From Xestospongia bergquistia (Eukaryota; Porifera; Demospongiae; Haplosclerida; Petrosiidae), in contig OZ014420.1 of NCBI GenBank assembly GCA_963965975.1, positions 4,552,001-4,616,000 of the forward strand: a DNA stretch of 64,000 nt, given 5' to 3'. The notes under the pieces are model-generated. The model saw only the letters and a list, made by a program, of their open reading frames with translations. It was not told the origin of the DNA and did no database searches. Position numbers and translations under genes: made by a program. This document shows, one piece after another, positions 1-12,630 of the stretch; the first letter of the stretch is position 1; each line of letters starts with the position of its first letter.

Positions 1-3000
1 TGGATTAGACTTAGTAAAAACCCTCAACTGGAAAAACTACCACTTCAGTTTGCTCTCCTGAAAAACTCTCGCAGATTAACAGAAATTAGAATTGATAACT
101 TGCCCAATTTAATCGAGCCTCCTCCAGAATATCATGTAAAATTACATACTGGACAACTACTGACTTATATGAGATCTAAACTTAAAGAGTAAGTCTCTAC
201 TTTGAGGGGAACATCCTATATCATTGTTTATTATGTTACAGGTCTGTTCCTTATCGTACAATGAAACTATTCTTTATTGGGTGTGGTCGTCGTGGAAAGA
301 CAAGTCTTCTGCGGCGACTTCAGAAACGACAACCTGGTGAAACAGAATGTACTAAGGGAATTGATATTGAGAAGTGGGCTTGTCATGGAGGAAAGGTTCG
401 ATTTGCTTTTCAACCAAATCGTCAGCCTGTTCAATTTTTGGCATGGGACTTTGCTGGTCAGGAGGTCTACCAAGTTACTCACCAATGTTTCTATTCTCGA
501 CGTGCACTCTATCTTGCAGTATTCCGCCTCTCTGATGGAGATGATGGTGTCAATGAACTAGAACCATGGCTGAGAAATGTTCAGGTATGTCCTGTGGTTA
601 GTACCAGTTTCTTATCTCATATTTCTTACCATCAATAGCTTAGAGCATCTGGATGTATTGTAATAGTTGTAGGAACACATATGGATCAAGTATCTGAGAC
701 TGAGTCTACAAGACTTGAGAAATTGGTAGGAGAAAAATACCATAGCAAAATATATCCTAAAATCGTGGGGTGTATTTCAGTAAGTTGTGTCAACACATTC
801 AACTTTAAGAGTAACAACATTGATCGATTACGTCAGTTTATTTATCATGTCTCAGTACATCTTCGTGTCAGTCCTGCTGATGGAGTCACATGTAAGTCAC
901 ATGCAAGTCACATGTGTGTCACTTGATACATTATCTAGTGGAATATAAAGAAGATCTGGATGAAAGCAGTCCACATGCTCTTCTTCAACAACAAATCCCA
1001 AAGTGTTTTCTGACCCTTCAAGAGAAAGTCTCAGAAGTAGTTAAAGATCTACAAGACAAGGGTAAACCTCCTGTTCTTCAGTCTACAGAGTTCAAACATC
1101 ATTTTCAACAACTCTTTGATGATGAAGAAGAACTTAATGAAGCAGTTCATTATCTTACACTTCAAGGTAATAGAGAAAATGTTGTTATTAATAATGTTTT
1201 TATTACTTTATTATACATAGGTACTTTGCTTCATTTTGACGATTACAATTTGAGAAGTCTCTATTTCTTGGATCCCCAGTGGCTAGCAAAATTAATGGCC
1301 AAACTAATTAGTCCCTCAGCTGCTGAGAATGTTAAAATGGTTAAAGGTACACACAATAGTTCAGTGTCTAGAAAGACTGTTTTCTTTTCTACCAGGAAGA
1401 ATACAAATATCTGATCTTTACATGTTCTTGCAACAAGAGAAGTTGCTCACTGATAACTGTCTCCAGCTGCTCCAAAAATTTGAAGTGGCATTATACATCA
1501 GCAAGGAGGAGGTGATTATTCCTTCCCTCATGCCGGAAGAGGGCAAATACCCAAAACTTAACAATACTGTAAATGATGTTGATGTGTCATTTGGGCATGA
1601 TGATTGTTATCTACCTCCACTTCGAAGATTATGGCTATCCAATTATATTCCTGATGGGTTTTGGCCAAGATTAATTTGTCGTATCATCAAAGATCAACAA
1701 ATCAAATCAATCTTATCATATTACGTTGAACAAGCAGAACATCAATGTCCTTTGGATTGGACTTGTTGGAGGAATGGTATTGTCTTCACTTCACATGGTC
1801 GTACCTTACTAATTGTTCATTGTCTTCTAAATCCAAGTAATGAGTGGCCAGGTCCAAACAATAGGTATATTAAATCAGTGTCTGAAAAATATCGTATAGA
1901 GACTCACATCTATATACCAGAAATGATTAATATTATCACTGAACTTGTTGATCAAAAACAGGAGATGGATTTAGAAGAGATACCAACTCCTTATGCTGTT
2001 GCTAGTCATGCAACCCGTCTCATGGTTGCTATTAGCAACCATATTATTTTTCTTTCTCAGTGGTTTTATGGCATGTTCACAGAACATAGTCTTAATGGGT
2101 ACATTCCATGTTGGAAATGTTATGGAAACACAGCTGGAGATGGAACTTTAAGATCTCCCAAAAAACAGACATTTATAGATGTTGATGGTCAGCCTGTTTT
2201 TTGTCTTCTGTTCAGTGATTGTGTCACACCAGCTTTTAATGGAAATGATTTTGAATGCATTGTTCATGGAACTTTGAAAACTGTCCACGCTGCTCCAGAT
2301 CTGGTATGTAAATATAGGTCTTAGTCTCTGAGTTTAATATATTTTTTATGTTAGGCCTTTAGGGATCTGGTCACGAGTAACCAAGAGATAGAAAAACAAC
2401 CTCAACTTCGTATTATGAAGAATGATTTACTTGGAAAGGGAGGATATGGGTTTGTATGTAAAGGAGAATTGACAGGAGAACCAGGGACAAAGGTATATAT
2501 ATATATATGCAAACTCTCACTAGAGACTGTTCTTTTTTTCCCTAATAGCATGAACAAGTTGCTGTTAAAGTGTATCTTTATAACATGGAGAGTAAAATGG
2601 AGTCATGTTCACCTACTGAATTATTGAGGATAGCACATCAAGATAATCAGCTGTCTGCTGCTTACAAAGAAATAAGAAAAGAGGTCTGTTAACAAATGAA
2701 CATACTACTATTGAAACTGGGTGTGGTTACTATTTTTGCTAGAATTTATAACATAATTTCATGACTTGATTTGATTGGATGTGGCTCAATAAATTATTAT
2801 AATTACTACTGATTTATCTCTAAATTAAAGGAGTTTAAATAATAGTCTTAAAGATGTTCTCTTTATTTAGGTAACTTTCTTGGCTGGATTAAACCACAAG
2901 AATATAACACAATTAAAAGGAGTTCGTACACATCCTGTTTTGTGCCTCCTTTTGGAATTAGCTCCTATGAAAGCACTACATAGTATTCTAAAAGATTATT

Positions 3001-5763
3001 CCTCACTAAAAGTCACACTAGAACCTTTAACTTTAAAACAAAGTGCCAAACAAGTAAGTGTAACTTTGATTGATCACTACCACCATCAAAATGATCACCA
3101 CCACTATCACTCATTATGATGATCATCACCATCACAACGATCACCATCACTATTACTCTTATCTTTGCAGATAGCCGATGGTCTAAATTATCTTCATTCA
3201 CAACAAATTGTGCATTTTGACATGAAGTCACCAAATGTTCTTGCTTGGGAGTTCCCGTCTCCCTTGTTACCAAGACAAGAACGAATAGAGCAGGCTGGTA
3301 ATGTTTGGCTTAAGATAACTGATTATGGAATTAGTCAAGTTTCAACATCACTAATGATGAAGATCACTAACCCTGTTGGTACTCCAGGATATATGGCACC
3401 TGAACTATTTGAAAGCCCTGGACAAGAGATTTTCTCAACTAAGGTAGCAGCTGACTTTATGTAGTTTAAAATGATTTGTATTGATCAACAGAGAGTGTAA
3501 TAGTTATTTCCTCATCCTTACCAGGTGGATGTATTTGCTTATGGTATGATACTTTATGAGCTCATTTCTTTACAAGCACCATTTCATAAACAAGAGGTTC
3601 AAAAACGCAATCAGGAAGTCCGAGATGGCAAAAGACCTCCTATTGGAAGCAAGGTATGACGCACAATGATGATCCTTCTTGTATTGGCAGTAGCATACCA
3701 GAATCAGAGCTTTATATAGGTAGAGTAGAAAATAAAATAAATATAAACATGAGAGATAAGAGATCAGAAACAATACACTTGATTCTAGTAATTTAAAATA
3801 ACTATTGTCCAAGACATTTGATTATACAGTTTGCACACACATAGGATATAACTACCTTCAAATTTCATTAGGACACACACACTCCACTTCTGATACAAGA
3901 TTTAATGAGATTATGCTGGGATCAGGACCCTTCTGTACGTCCTTCTATGAAACAATGTCATCAATGGGCATCTAGTGTTGAATTTGAGCGCCTTCGTACT
4001 CAAATCACATTGGGAAGCTGTTCATCCATCTCCAGTGCCTGTGTGAGTCGTGTTGAACCAGAGTATGAAGACGAGTGGATAGCAAAAGATTGTATGAGTC
4101 TACCCACAAGGTTACCAGTAGAAATAAATGGTACAGTATTGAGTCAAGAAGATGACAAGAAATTAAGTATTGATATGAACATTATTCCACCGGAAAAAGA
4201 GAGTCTGGAAATTGAAGAGTCATTTGTTAGTATTAGTGTAGAGGAGTGTTCAGAATCAGTAATAGATGAGAACCAACCAGACTTACTGGAAACATCAGAC
4301 ACAAATCAAAGTGATAACAAAAAGAATGAACAACTAAAACCAATTGATGTTGTTAATGAAGATGTACCTGCTGCCATTAAACGAGTTAAAGTGAGATCTT
4401 CTATTCATGAAACTAAATCCATTACAGCTGCTTTTTTACAGACCCAATATGAACAGAACAAACAACAGCAACAAGCTCATACACAAGTCTGGATGTGTGG
4501 ACGAGATCAAAAGAAAGGATTATTATCTGTCTTCATTTTTCCAGACAATCACAAGAGTGTTTATGTAAGTTACAAACTGAGACTCGTACTCAGAATCACA
4601 AGAACATTGAGATTTGAGAATGAGTCCAGATTTAGGTACATGATATATGGTATTAGACAAGGTCATGTTTTATGTGAATCATTTTTTATTTTTAGAGGTT
4701 TTTTGGCTACATTGGTAAAGACGATATTCAAGCTTTATGTTCTGTCTCTAATACTATCTGGATTGGTACTTCTCTTGGTCACTTAAGTATTATTCATGCA
4801 CCAACTTTAGAAGTCAAGTACTCTGGCAAGCTAACCCTTGAGACCTCTGCAGTATTAAAGATCATACATATAAAAGAAGAAGAATGTGTGTTAGCTAGTT
4901 CGACAAACTCAGAGATTTGGTCTCTCTATGATCGATTAGTAGGTAAACCTCTTAGTTTGATAAAACAACAGTGTATATCAATTGATGACCAAGAAGGAAG
5001 CAGTCCAGTCTATGATTTAGTAAAGGTAGTTGTTGATGGTCAAATACAGGTATGGGGAACAATGAATAATAATACATTACTGTTACTAGAGAGGAAGGAT
5101 CGAGAGTGGATTAAAAGTTACTACAGTATTCAGCCATATAGTTATCATATGAAAGTGTGTTCACATATTGTATGGTGCAGCTTTGAAGAGGATGTTGCAG
5201 GAGGGAAACAAGATCACTTGTGGATCTCTTATCGAAGCAAAGGTGGAATTATGTGTTTTGATGTCCGCAGCAGGAAACAACGTGGCAGTATAAATTGTAC
5301 TGAAAAATTGAAATCGTTATCAGATATTGACCGATCTCAACAAGTGACCTCATTGTTAGCACAAGGCAGAAGACTCTATGTTGGTACTGTTAGTGGTATT
5401 GTGGCCATTTTTGATTCCATGTCATTTATACTTATCACTCACTTCTCATGGCATGAGGGTAAGGTTCATTCCCTTCTCCTTTTACCAGAACAAATCAAAG
5501 CCTGTGTGTGTGCTGAGGTACCTATAGTGGAATCAAAAGACAGGACTTTGTCGAGTCCATTGAAGAGATGCTTATCAGTACCATCATCATCACAAGTTAC
5601 TAATCCATGTTTTGTACCTAATATAGGAACTGAGTTGTCTCTTGTAGCCAGTATTGGTAACGGACATCTTAAGTTACTTACGAAAGAGGAAAAAAAAGAG
5701 GCTAATGTGCAACCTTTACGATGTTTTCGTAAAGATATTACATTATTGATGTGGCATAGCTAG
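1..5763 (+). CDS. ROCO kinase, LRRK1-like, copy A (5' end outside window)
   Basis: Thirteen exons join in frame with GT-AG introns: 1-188, 242-584, 639-891, 939-1166, 1221-1346, 1396-2303, 2355-2492, 2549-2683, 2871-3053, 3171-3443, 3525-3653, 3872-4564 and 4696-5763 (1554 visible codons plus stop). The window opens in the last leucine-rich repeats. The Roc GTPase follows, with P-loop GCGRRGKT, switch motif DFAGQE and a G4-like GTHMD, then a COR domain (mostly exon 1396-2303). The kinase has loop GKGGYGFV, lysine in VAVK, catalytic motif HFD, DYG in place of DFG, and GTPGYMAPE. The C-terminal 350 or so residues look like the WD40-type tail of LRRK proteins. As known for the family, Roc-COR binds GTP and controls dimerisation and kinase output. 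No stop or frameshift is seen in the visible part, so this copy looks functional. It is the near-identical paralogue of the gene at 20620-29908. DYGIS and the ankyrin-LRR layout of the paralogue fit LRRK1 better than LRRK2. Exact substrate unknown. Confidence 0.93.
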
Positions 5764-5912
5764 TGTGTGGGTGTTAATTTCTAATAAGTCGTGCATTATT
5801 TAAAATAGCACTGTTCATTATTTTTGTACATTTTACAATTTAAATTAGGAAAGTATTATCAACCAGTGTTTTCTTGCCCAAATTTCTTTTGCTGAGACCA
5901 TCTCTTATAAGA

Positions 5913-5918
5913 AATAAA
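5913..5918 (+). terminator. Candidate polyadenylation signal of ROCO copy A
   Basis: An AATAAA hexamer lies about 150 bases past the stop codon of copy A. At the matching place in copy B (about 30060) the sequence is a run of A without the T, so that copy would need another signal. Assigned by position only. Confidence 0.35.
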
Positions 5919-6313
5919 ATCTATCTCGCACAGTAAATGAAAATCTACTTCAAGTCACACGACTCATATGTGATATAAGTGATGACAGCTGCTAAGTTCT
6001 CTGCTACATGATCTGTCAATAAAAACAGTAAGATTTCCAGTGAAAGAAGACTCCACTCATGTCCATAAAATAGAACATCAATAAATGACAAACCTAAGTC
6101 TGTAAGACAATAAAATGAGTTCATTAGTTTAAATAGAATTCCAACCAGTATAAAATAGACTGTGATGTACTGGATCATAAAATCCATTTCCATAGTTCTT
6201 TCTAATAATAACGTCCTCTTAAGTACATAATCACAAGTAGGGATACTCTATACATACAGACAAACAGACAATTAATGGAATTACATTAATAACACTAATG
6301 TGATTGAAGAATG

Positions 6314-6450
6314 AGGGTCCTTCTTGGTGTAACTTCTATGATGATGTAACTTGTACTATGATGATGACATCACTATGTGTCATAAGGTTTGGTTTAGGGT
6401 GTAGGTGATAGATTTAGATGATGTCATCATATATGATGACATAATTACTG
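6314..6450. mobile_element. MITE-like insertion, partial copy
   Basis: This stretch (ccttcttggtgtaact, then repeated atgatgatgacatcac and gatgatgtcatcatatatg motifs) is missing from the paralogous flank near 30440-30480, where the surrounding bases are otherwise conserved. It matches a longer element with inverted ends at 49074-49274. Ends are approximate and no target duplication was identified. Confidence 0.5.
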
Positions 6451-9400
6451 TCATTTAATGAGGAGAGAAAGTGAGTCAATTCTTCATATGTTTTAATCCT
6501 TATATCTATGATTACTCCAATATTAATTACAAATAAGTTTTTTAAGTGTGCCTGTGTGTGGCGTATTTATGTTACCTTGTCTCTCATTTTGATCTCCAAC
6601 TCCAATCTTAGTTTGACATTCTGCCCTCTGTTGATGAATAGATGGATTCTGTTACCTCTGCTTTAAAGCAGTAATGTTTTGACTATAATTCAGTCACTTC
6701 TACTTCAAATATCTGTTCATCAGTATCTGGTAATAGTCATTTCGTCTAACAAAATGTACAATTGTCCCATTTCGTCTTAAAAACTAAATTGATTTAAATA
6801 ACAGTTATTTCCAAGATACCCAATAGCTATACGCCCTAAGTTCTTGTGATATATAATCTCCTGCTTCATGCTTTTCCTTCATAGTTTTCAGTCTCTCCAG
6901 CAACCTTTCACCTGTACATATGGAACAATAACTCCTCAAGGAACATGTAAAGATTTAGAACTATTAGTCCACGTAACAAGGGGACAGAAGACACAGGTAT
7001 GCTGACCAGAAGAGGATTGATCGATTGGTATGATATCAGCTGAGTAAGGAAAAAGATCAACAGATAAATAAATGGATTAATAGAATAATATGACAATATC
7101 TCACCAAATATAGAGGTCCTCTTACAACCAGTACATTGTATGTTGTTACATAATAGCAGTGACTGACATTGTAAACAAAACACACCCTCACTTGAAACAA
7201 CCTACGAGGAGAAGAGACCAATGCCACACCCCCTCCTAGATGGACTCACTGTATTATCTCCACATTGTTAACACTGGATACTGGTTATTAAGTGTCTCTT
7301 AAAACCATCACTATGATGTTAATCTGATACTATTACACTTAACACTTTAATATCAGATACATGGAAAATTGACAACTTAGGGAGGACTGTATGCAGATAG
7401 ACAAGAGGATTTTCTCTGAATTGGAGGAACATTTATACATATACAGCACACTACAGGAACTAGTACTAGATATTACAAGTGATATTAAGTATGAAACATC
7501 TTTCTTTACTGATATTGTTGATTTTATCAACAGGGTGATTAAAGGAGTAACAAGAAACAAGTCAATTCAAAATTTTTTCCTTAAATGTGACTATTTTTTA
7601 TGCCAAGGTGGATAGACCTTTCACTAAGGAAAAGAGTTTGTGATAAAACAGTTAAACACTTGTTTAAAGACAATAACACATTAAAACCTCTTAAATTGAA
7701 TATATTTCATGACTTATTACTGGATATAGTAGAGGTGAACACACCACTCACTGCCCTGGACATTAGATCTCAAAGATTATACTACCAACAGCATCATTAT
7801 TTCCTCAACATATCAATGGACTACATTGTCTCATACTACATCATGAACTATACCCAGTCCCTCTATCTCTGTTATTTCAACGTCATCCTAATCAACAACA
7901 ACTTGAATAATCACTAGACATAGGTGAGAGTGTTATTGAACTATTTACTATTCTACTATTCTACTAAGTAATACTACACTGAAGTATTTGAGATACCATA
8001 TATGATAGATAGTATGGGTCCTAGTTTACAAGACATGTTAACACTGAGCCAAACAGTAGAATATTTTGAGATTGTTTACACTGACATCTTAATTTATAGT
8101 ATCATTTCCAGTACTAACCTGTCATTCCTAACAATTGGAGTTGTGAACAGAATCAGTAAATAATAGTAGCATTGTTCTATAAATAGGGACTACCTTTTAT
8201 TACTAACATGTTAATGTCACACACAACTATAAGACTTCTTTGTATAAAGTGTGAATATAGTAATATTTATCAACCTAACTAGATGAAACTAACAAGACTC
8301 TTTTGGCAAAATGTCCTTCTTCATCTCTCACTTCCATACATTAATACCAAGGCATTGTTTAGTATAATCCTAGGAGACATTTTTCAATGGCAACAATTGA
8401 CATGTGAAAAAACAACAGCCACTGAAACCTCTATCAATAATAGACCTGTTGTTTTAACTAAGATAATTTAAATAGTATAATATTATCGACATACAAAGAA
8501 TACAAACAAAATAGTAGTGATGTCAATTATATCATCAATAGTACAGGGTCATAATATAACTGATATTAATAAAGTGACTTTAGATCTTTACTTTTTAAAT
8601 TGGTAAACATTCTTTGTTTGTTTGTAATACCTGTGATATTATGTAGTGATGATACTATTCTCATCTCTATTATCTCATTGACATTCTTTGTAATGGACTA
8701 TCATTATTATAATCATATATTTGCATCAATTTCAGTTTTTATTTACATCTTTAATTGTTACTCTTATAACATACGATTTAAGTAAATTTCAAAAATTAAT
8801 AAATAATAATGTATACTTCAAATATTGTTTTGTGAATTATGAGCTGATGAAGATTTTGAATATGTAATCTCATTGTATTTTATTTGGCTATCTAAATATT
8901 GGATTTGAAAAATCAATCAAGGTAAACCAGCCACAACTTAAAATGCTTCCATCATACTTTTGTACAACAAGGAGGTCCAACAAAATAATATAAAATTATA
9001 TTAATATATATGTTTAATACAATACACTTACATATGAGGACATTGTTTATATCAAATCTATTATTTAATTATTTGATATTAATTTATTGTTTAATCTATT
9101 CATCAATTTTGTTTGTCTGTCTATCCATCCATTCATCAGTCTGTCTATCTGTCCATCTGTTTATTTGTCCATCTATTAATCCCCTTTCATTATTCATCCT
9201 ATTTATTAATTTTATATATACATTAATTTATCTATCCATTTTTCTTTCTATATATCCATTTACTCATCTATACAATCTTTTATATATTATTTATTCATCT
9301 ATCAATTCATCTGTCCATTAACTTGAGCTGGTCTAGCTGCATGTTACAAGCAGAACCAATATAAATAAAAGCTTAAATCGTTTGCTTCAACATCAAAATT

Positions 9401-9734
9401 TTGTTCACTTCAGTACAAATACACTAATTTTATTATCATTACAAATTAAGTTAAACATTACAACTATAGAATGAAAAGTCAAATGAAATTGTAATAGAGT
9501 AGTTATTGGTTTACTAGATCATCTCCAGTCCAGTCATCAATGTTTCACAATAGAATTAAAGTAAATGGTTTAGTACGAGATGTCAAATCAATGATAGTGT
9601 AACATAGAGTCTAAGATATCAGAGAACCTTATCATTATGTGTACCTATATGGTAGATAGTTCAGCTAAAAAATCAATATATATATTTAGTACAGGGCTGT
9701 CCATATTTTAGTATCAAGATATAACTTGCAGTAT

Positions 9735-10302
9735 CAGATCATCTCTACTAGTGACCATAAACCCAGTCCTCCTACTACAAAAGAAAAGAAAACATTTCAG
9801 CAGACAATTGTAGTACTACTTAATAAATCAACTTTCTGTAGATATTAACTAATGCCATCAGATCATCTCTAGTAGTTATAAATGGACCTACTAAATGTAA
9901 CAAAATTTGTTTTAAATTATAGTAAATATACAACTTAAACCCTTAGAACAGTACATTATTATATTAATGTCATCATGTGATCTCTAGTAGTTATAAATAG
10001 ACCTACTAAATGTAACTGAATTTAGTTTGCTCTGAAAATATAGTCAGTATACAACTTATAACCCTTAGAACATTACATCATAATTATTAACGTCATCAGG
10101 TGATCTCTAGTAGTTATAAATAGACCTACTATATGTAACAGAATTTAGTTTGCTCTGAAAATATAGTCAGTATACAACTTACAACCCTTAGAACATTATA
10201 TCATAATTATTAACGTCATCATGTGATCTCTAGTAGTTATAAATAGACCTACTAAATGTAACAGAATTTAGTTTCCTCTAAAAATATAGTTTGTATACAA
10301 CT
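9735..10302. repeat. Tandem array of about 122-bp units, copy 1
   Basis: At least four units share the core gatctctagtagttataaa followed by tagacctactaaatgtaac, and recur at about 122-123 bp spacing (9964, 10087, 10210). The first unit is degenerate. The same family forms a longer array at 58806-59715. No coding potential. Confidence 0.85.
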
Positions 10303-10424
10303 TAGGATATAGGATGTGTATGTACATGTTATAGGATTGACAAGACAAAGAGATCAGGGTTACATAGGATGTGTATATGTACATGTTATAGGATTGACAA
10401 GACAAAGAGATCAGGGTTAGATAG
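10303..10424. repeat. 57-bp minisatellite, left part
   Basis: Units of the type ggatgtgtatatgtacatgt, then ataggattgacaagacaaag, then the remaining agatcagggttacata, 57 bp in total. The array is broken at 10424 by a retroelement and resumes at 12631. Because 57 is a multiple of three, long ORFs appear on both strands by chance. Confidence 0.85.
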
Positions 10425-10666
10425 TGTGACAGAGCGAGAAGTACAGAGTGATGGAACAACGATACAAGAGGCGGAAGCAGGTGGATCACAACAAAGCTGA
10501 CCAATTAAATTACAGACAATGGAATTCCAAAGCGGTCCAGCTACGTTAAGTGATTTGTACCAAGAATATAGAGAAGAACTAATAATCATGTATAGTAGTT
10601 GTTGTATATACTGTTTTTACTCTTATTAAAAGTTAAAAAAAAACAACCTCCAGACAACTCATGTCA
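10425..10666 (+). repeat. 5' LTR of the Ty3-type element
   Basis: Starts TG and ends CA. Bases 10499-10666 match 12462-12630 closely. The promoter-like and poly(A)-like part around actcttattaaaagttaaaa is shared with the right copy. Confidence 0.7.
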
Positions 10667-10722
10667 TATTTGGTGGCAGCAGTGGGATCAGCAGAACAGT
10701 TGTGAGCAACCTACCAGGACAA

Positions 10723-11565
10723 TGGCCGAAAGCACTACTATAGCAAGAGTAAACGATGACCCTAGTCTGGAACTGATTGAAGGAGAAAACATAATCGACT
10801 CGAGAAGAAGATTACGACCACAGCAGACAGTGATTTATAGACTCGAACCAGAAGTTGGACAGTGTCAACAACAAGGAGACCAGCAGTCAGATCGACGTAG
10901 AGCTAAGAGAGGAAAAGGATAGAAGGGCGTAAAATCAGGGAGGAACAAGAAAAGATGGATCAGTTAACAGCAGTTATGGCTCAGCTAGCTCAAGCTCAGC
11001 AAAAGATGTTGTAGCAGAAGACATTACAAAGAACACACGTAGACATGGCCATCTATCAAGAAGGTGACACCTTTTTGGAAACCTTTGAAGGTATGATGCA
11101 GTTACATCAAATTCCACGAGATGAGTGGGTGGCATATCTGATACCTAATCTTCAAGGTAAAGCAACATTCCACGAGATGAGCGGGTGGCATATCTGATAC
11201 CTAATCTTCAAGGTAAAGCAAAAGATGCTTGTGTTGGACTTACTTACACAGAAATGTACACGGAAGTCAAGGAAGTACTACGGAAGCGGTTCAATGTAAC
11301 TGAAGAAGGCAGCAGGCAGAGTCTGAGGAACCTCAAGTTTGACAACAAGATGACACCTGAAGAATACGCAATACAAGCTATGAGACTGACCAGATGGTTG
11401 ACATCTGACGAGGGAGAGGAACAGATGCGACAAAAAGTAGCTATGGAACAAATGGTCGAAGGAATGAGTGAAGGGATGAAACAGTGGATTATCAGGGAAC
11501 ACCCAAGACATCCATATGAAATGGCAGAATTGATGCAGGTGTACTTAGTGTCAGAGAAGGCATGA
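10723..11565 (+). pseudogene. gag-like region, broken
   Basis: A first reading frame starts at ATG 10723 (MAESTTIARVNDD) and stops at 10922. A second, 11185-11565, has the helical capsid-like character of Ty3 gag (motif FDNKMTPEEYAIQAMRLTRW). Between them lies a 56-bp tandem duplication (11111 and 11167) that shifts the frame. Downstream at about 11720 is CYKCGKLGH, a CCHC zinc knuckle whose last Cys is replaced by Arg. Gag would form the particle and bind RNA; this copy cannot make a normal protein. Confidence 0.65.
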
Positions 11566-11795
11566 AAGAATCCAGCTACCAAACGAACAGAAAATAACCG
11601 ATTCCAAAGAAGCTGGACGCTACTAGGAGCAATCATTTAGAATGACGGTATAATTCAATACCTGGGAGACATGAAGGCAAGAAGGAGAGGTTGGCCTAAG
11701 TGGACTCTGGAAGGAACGTAACTTGTTACAAGTGTGGCAAGCTGGGACACTGTGCTCGGCAGCGCCAAGAGAAGGCCCTCATATGAGGAGGAGCT

Positions 11796-12420
11796 ATGGA
11801 CAAGGGAATTTATGCATACCAGTGTACTGGGACAGTGAATGGTATTACTACCAACAGAATTCAGTTGGATACTGCCAGTAAAAAGACATCAGTACACTCA
11901 AAATTTGTGTCTAAAGTGATGAAGACGGAAGGCTTCATAGAGCTCTGGACCAGAAGGCAACAGCCAGAACAAGTAGAGTGGAGCAAGCATACTGAACATA
12001 CATTTCAACGGCTGAAAGACACCCTAACCTTAGCGAAATTGATGAGGAATCCTGACTTCACCCAAATGTTCATCCTACAAACAGATGCTTCCAACATGGG
12101 GGTTAGAGCCGTACTCAGCCAGGGCAGCGAAGAAGACAGACCAATTGTATATTTCAGTCAGAAGCTACTTCCAAGGGAACGAAACTACTCTGTGGTGGAA
12201 CAAAAGTGTCTTGTGGTGGTACTCGGAATTAAAGCATTTGAAACATATCTGTTGGGGAGGCCCTTCGTGATTCAGACAGATCGGGCTTTACAATGGCTTT
12301 AATGGTTCAAGGATAAGAACGCACGGCTCACACAATGGAGTCTAGCTCTTCAACCATATACTTTTACCGTTACACACTGTAAGGGATGTGAAAATGCTAA
12401 CGAGGACGCCCTGTCATGAA
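11796..12420 (+). pseudogene. pol remnant: protease piece joined to RNase H
   Basis: One ORF (11796-12302) opens with a protease-like stretch (QLDTASKKTSVHSKFV, the place of the catalytic DTG/DSG) and passes directly into the RT thumb and RNase H region (TDASNMGVRAVLSQ, YFSQKLLPRERNYSVVEQ). The RT palm with its YxDD site is missing, so an internal deletion has fused the two. After a stop at 12300-12302 a further RNase H remnant continues to about 12420 (ENANEDALS). No integrase follows. Confidence 0.75.
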
Positions 12421-12461
12421 TCGCACAAGAACCATGCTTTGCACTAAAGAAGGAGGGAGCC

Positions 12462-12630
12462 GACCAATTAAATTACAGACAATGGAATTCCAAAGCGGTC
12501 CAACTACATTAAGTGATCCATACCAAGAATATAAAGAAAGAACTAATAATCATGTATAGTAGTTGTTGTATATACTGTTTTTATTCTTATTAAAAGTTAA
12601 ATAAAAACAACCTCCGGACAACTTGTGACA
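12462..12630 (+). repeat. 3' LTR remnant of the Ty3-type element
   Basis: Matches 10499-10666. A purine run (aaagaaggagggag) lies immediately before it and could be the polypurine tract. Since the first 74 bases of the left LTR have no counterpart here, the right LTR is more likely 5'-truncated by the deletion that removed integrase. Confidence 0.65.

Larger units (their letters stand above)
1..6750 (+). repeat. Segmental duplication, unit A (partner 24139-30770)
   Basis: Position 1 corresponds to 24139, and the two stretches stay co-linear through every exon and intron and through about 1 kb of 3' flank, ending near 6750 and 30770. Introns are as well conserved as exons, pointing to recent duplication or ongoing gene conversion. 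Differences include a mobile-element-like insertion near 6314-6450 in this unit only, a small diverged patch at about 137-165, and a few codon indels in the linker and WD40-like regions. Confidence 0.9.
5764..9734. other. Non-coding stretch with weak ORFs downstream of ROCO copy A
   Basis: No recognisable gene. Minus-strand ORFs at 5945-6193 and 6908-7183 are hydrophobic; the second has a Cys cluster (FCLQCQ, then CNNIQCTGC) before a hydrophobic stretch and could be a fragment of a multi-pass membrane gene. The equivalent of the first in the duplicated flank (30075-30340) is disrupted, which argues against selection. Plus-strand ORFs at 7391-7615 and 7600-7917 are unrecognised. From about 9115 to 9320 the sequence is simple (tctatccatccatt-like). 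Confidence 0.5.
10425..12630 (+). mobile_element. Deleted Ty3-type LTR retroelement
   Basis: The left LTR begins TGTGACAG at 10425 and ends CA at 10666, followed closely by a primer-binding-like tggtggcagcagtgggat. The right LTR ends TGTGACA at 12630; its first part is missing, since homology to the left LTR starts only at 12462. Flanking five bases are gatag on the left and catag on the right, a probable target duplication with one change. Inside are gag remnants, a degenerate zinc knuckle, a protease fragment and an RNase H fragment. The RT catalytic core and the integrase are absent. The element is therefore non-autonomous. The paralogous minisatellite at 59950-60345 lacks it. Confidence 0.85.

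Noticed and set aside
267-485. Minus-strand ORFs opposite the Roc exons (also 24408-24626)
   Set aside because: Shadow frames of the conserved GTPase exon; they have no motif of their own.
5945-7183. Possible minus-strand multi-pass membrane gene
   Set aside because: Hydrophobic ORFs only, with no family recognised, and the first is disrupted in the duplicated flank. Kept as a note, not called as a gene.
7391-7917. Two consecutive plus-strand ORFs
   Set aside because: No motif, no consistent splice model and AT-rich composition. Could be a relic but cannot be supported.
9010-9321. ORF of 103 codons rich in Ser, Ile and Leu
   Set aside because: Runs through tctatccatt-type simple sequence and has no protein features.
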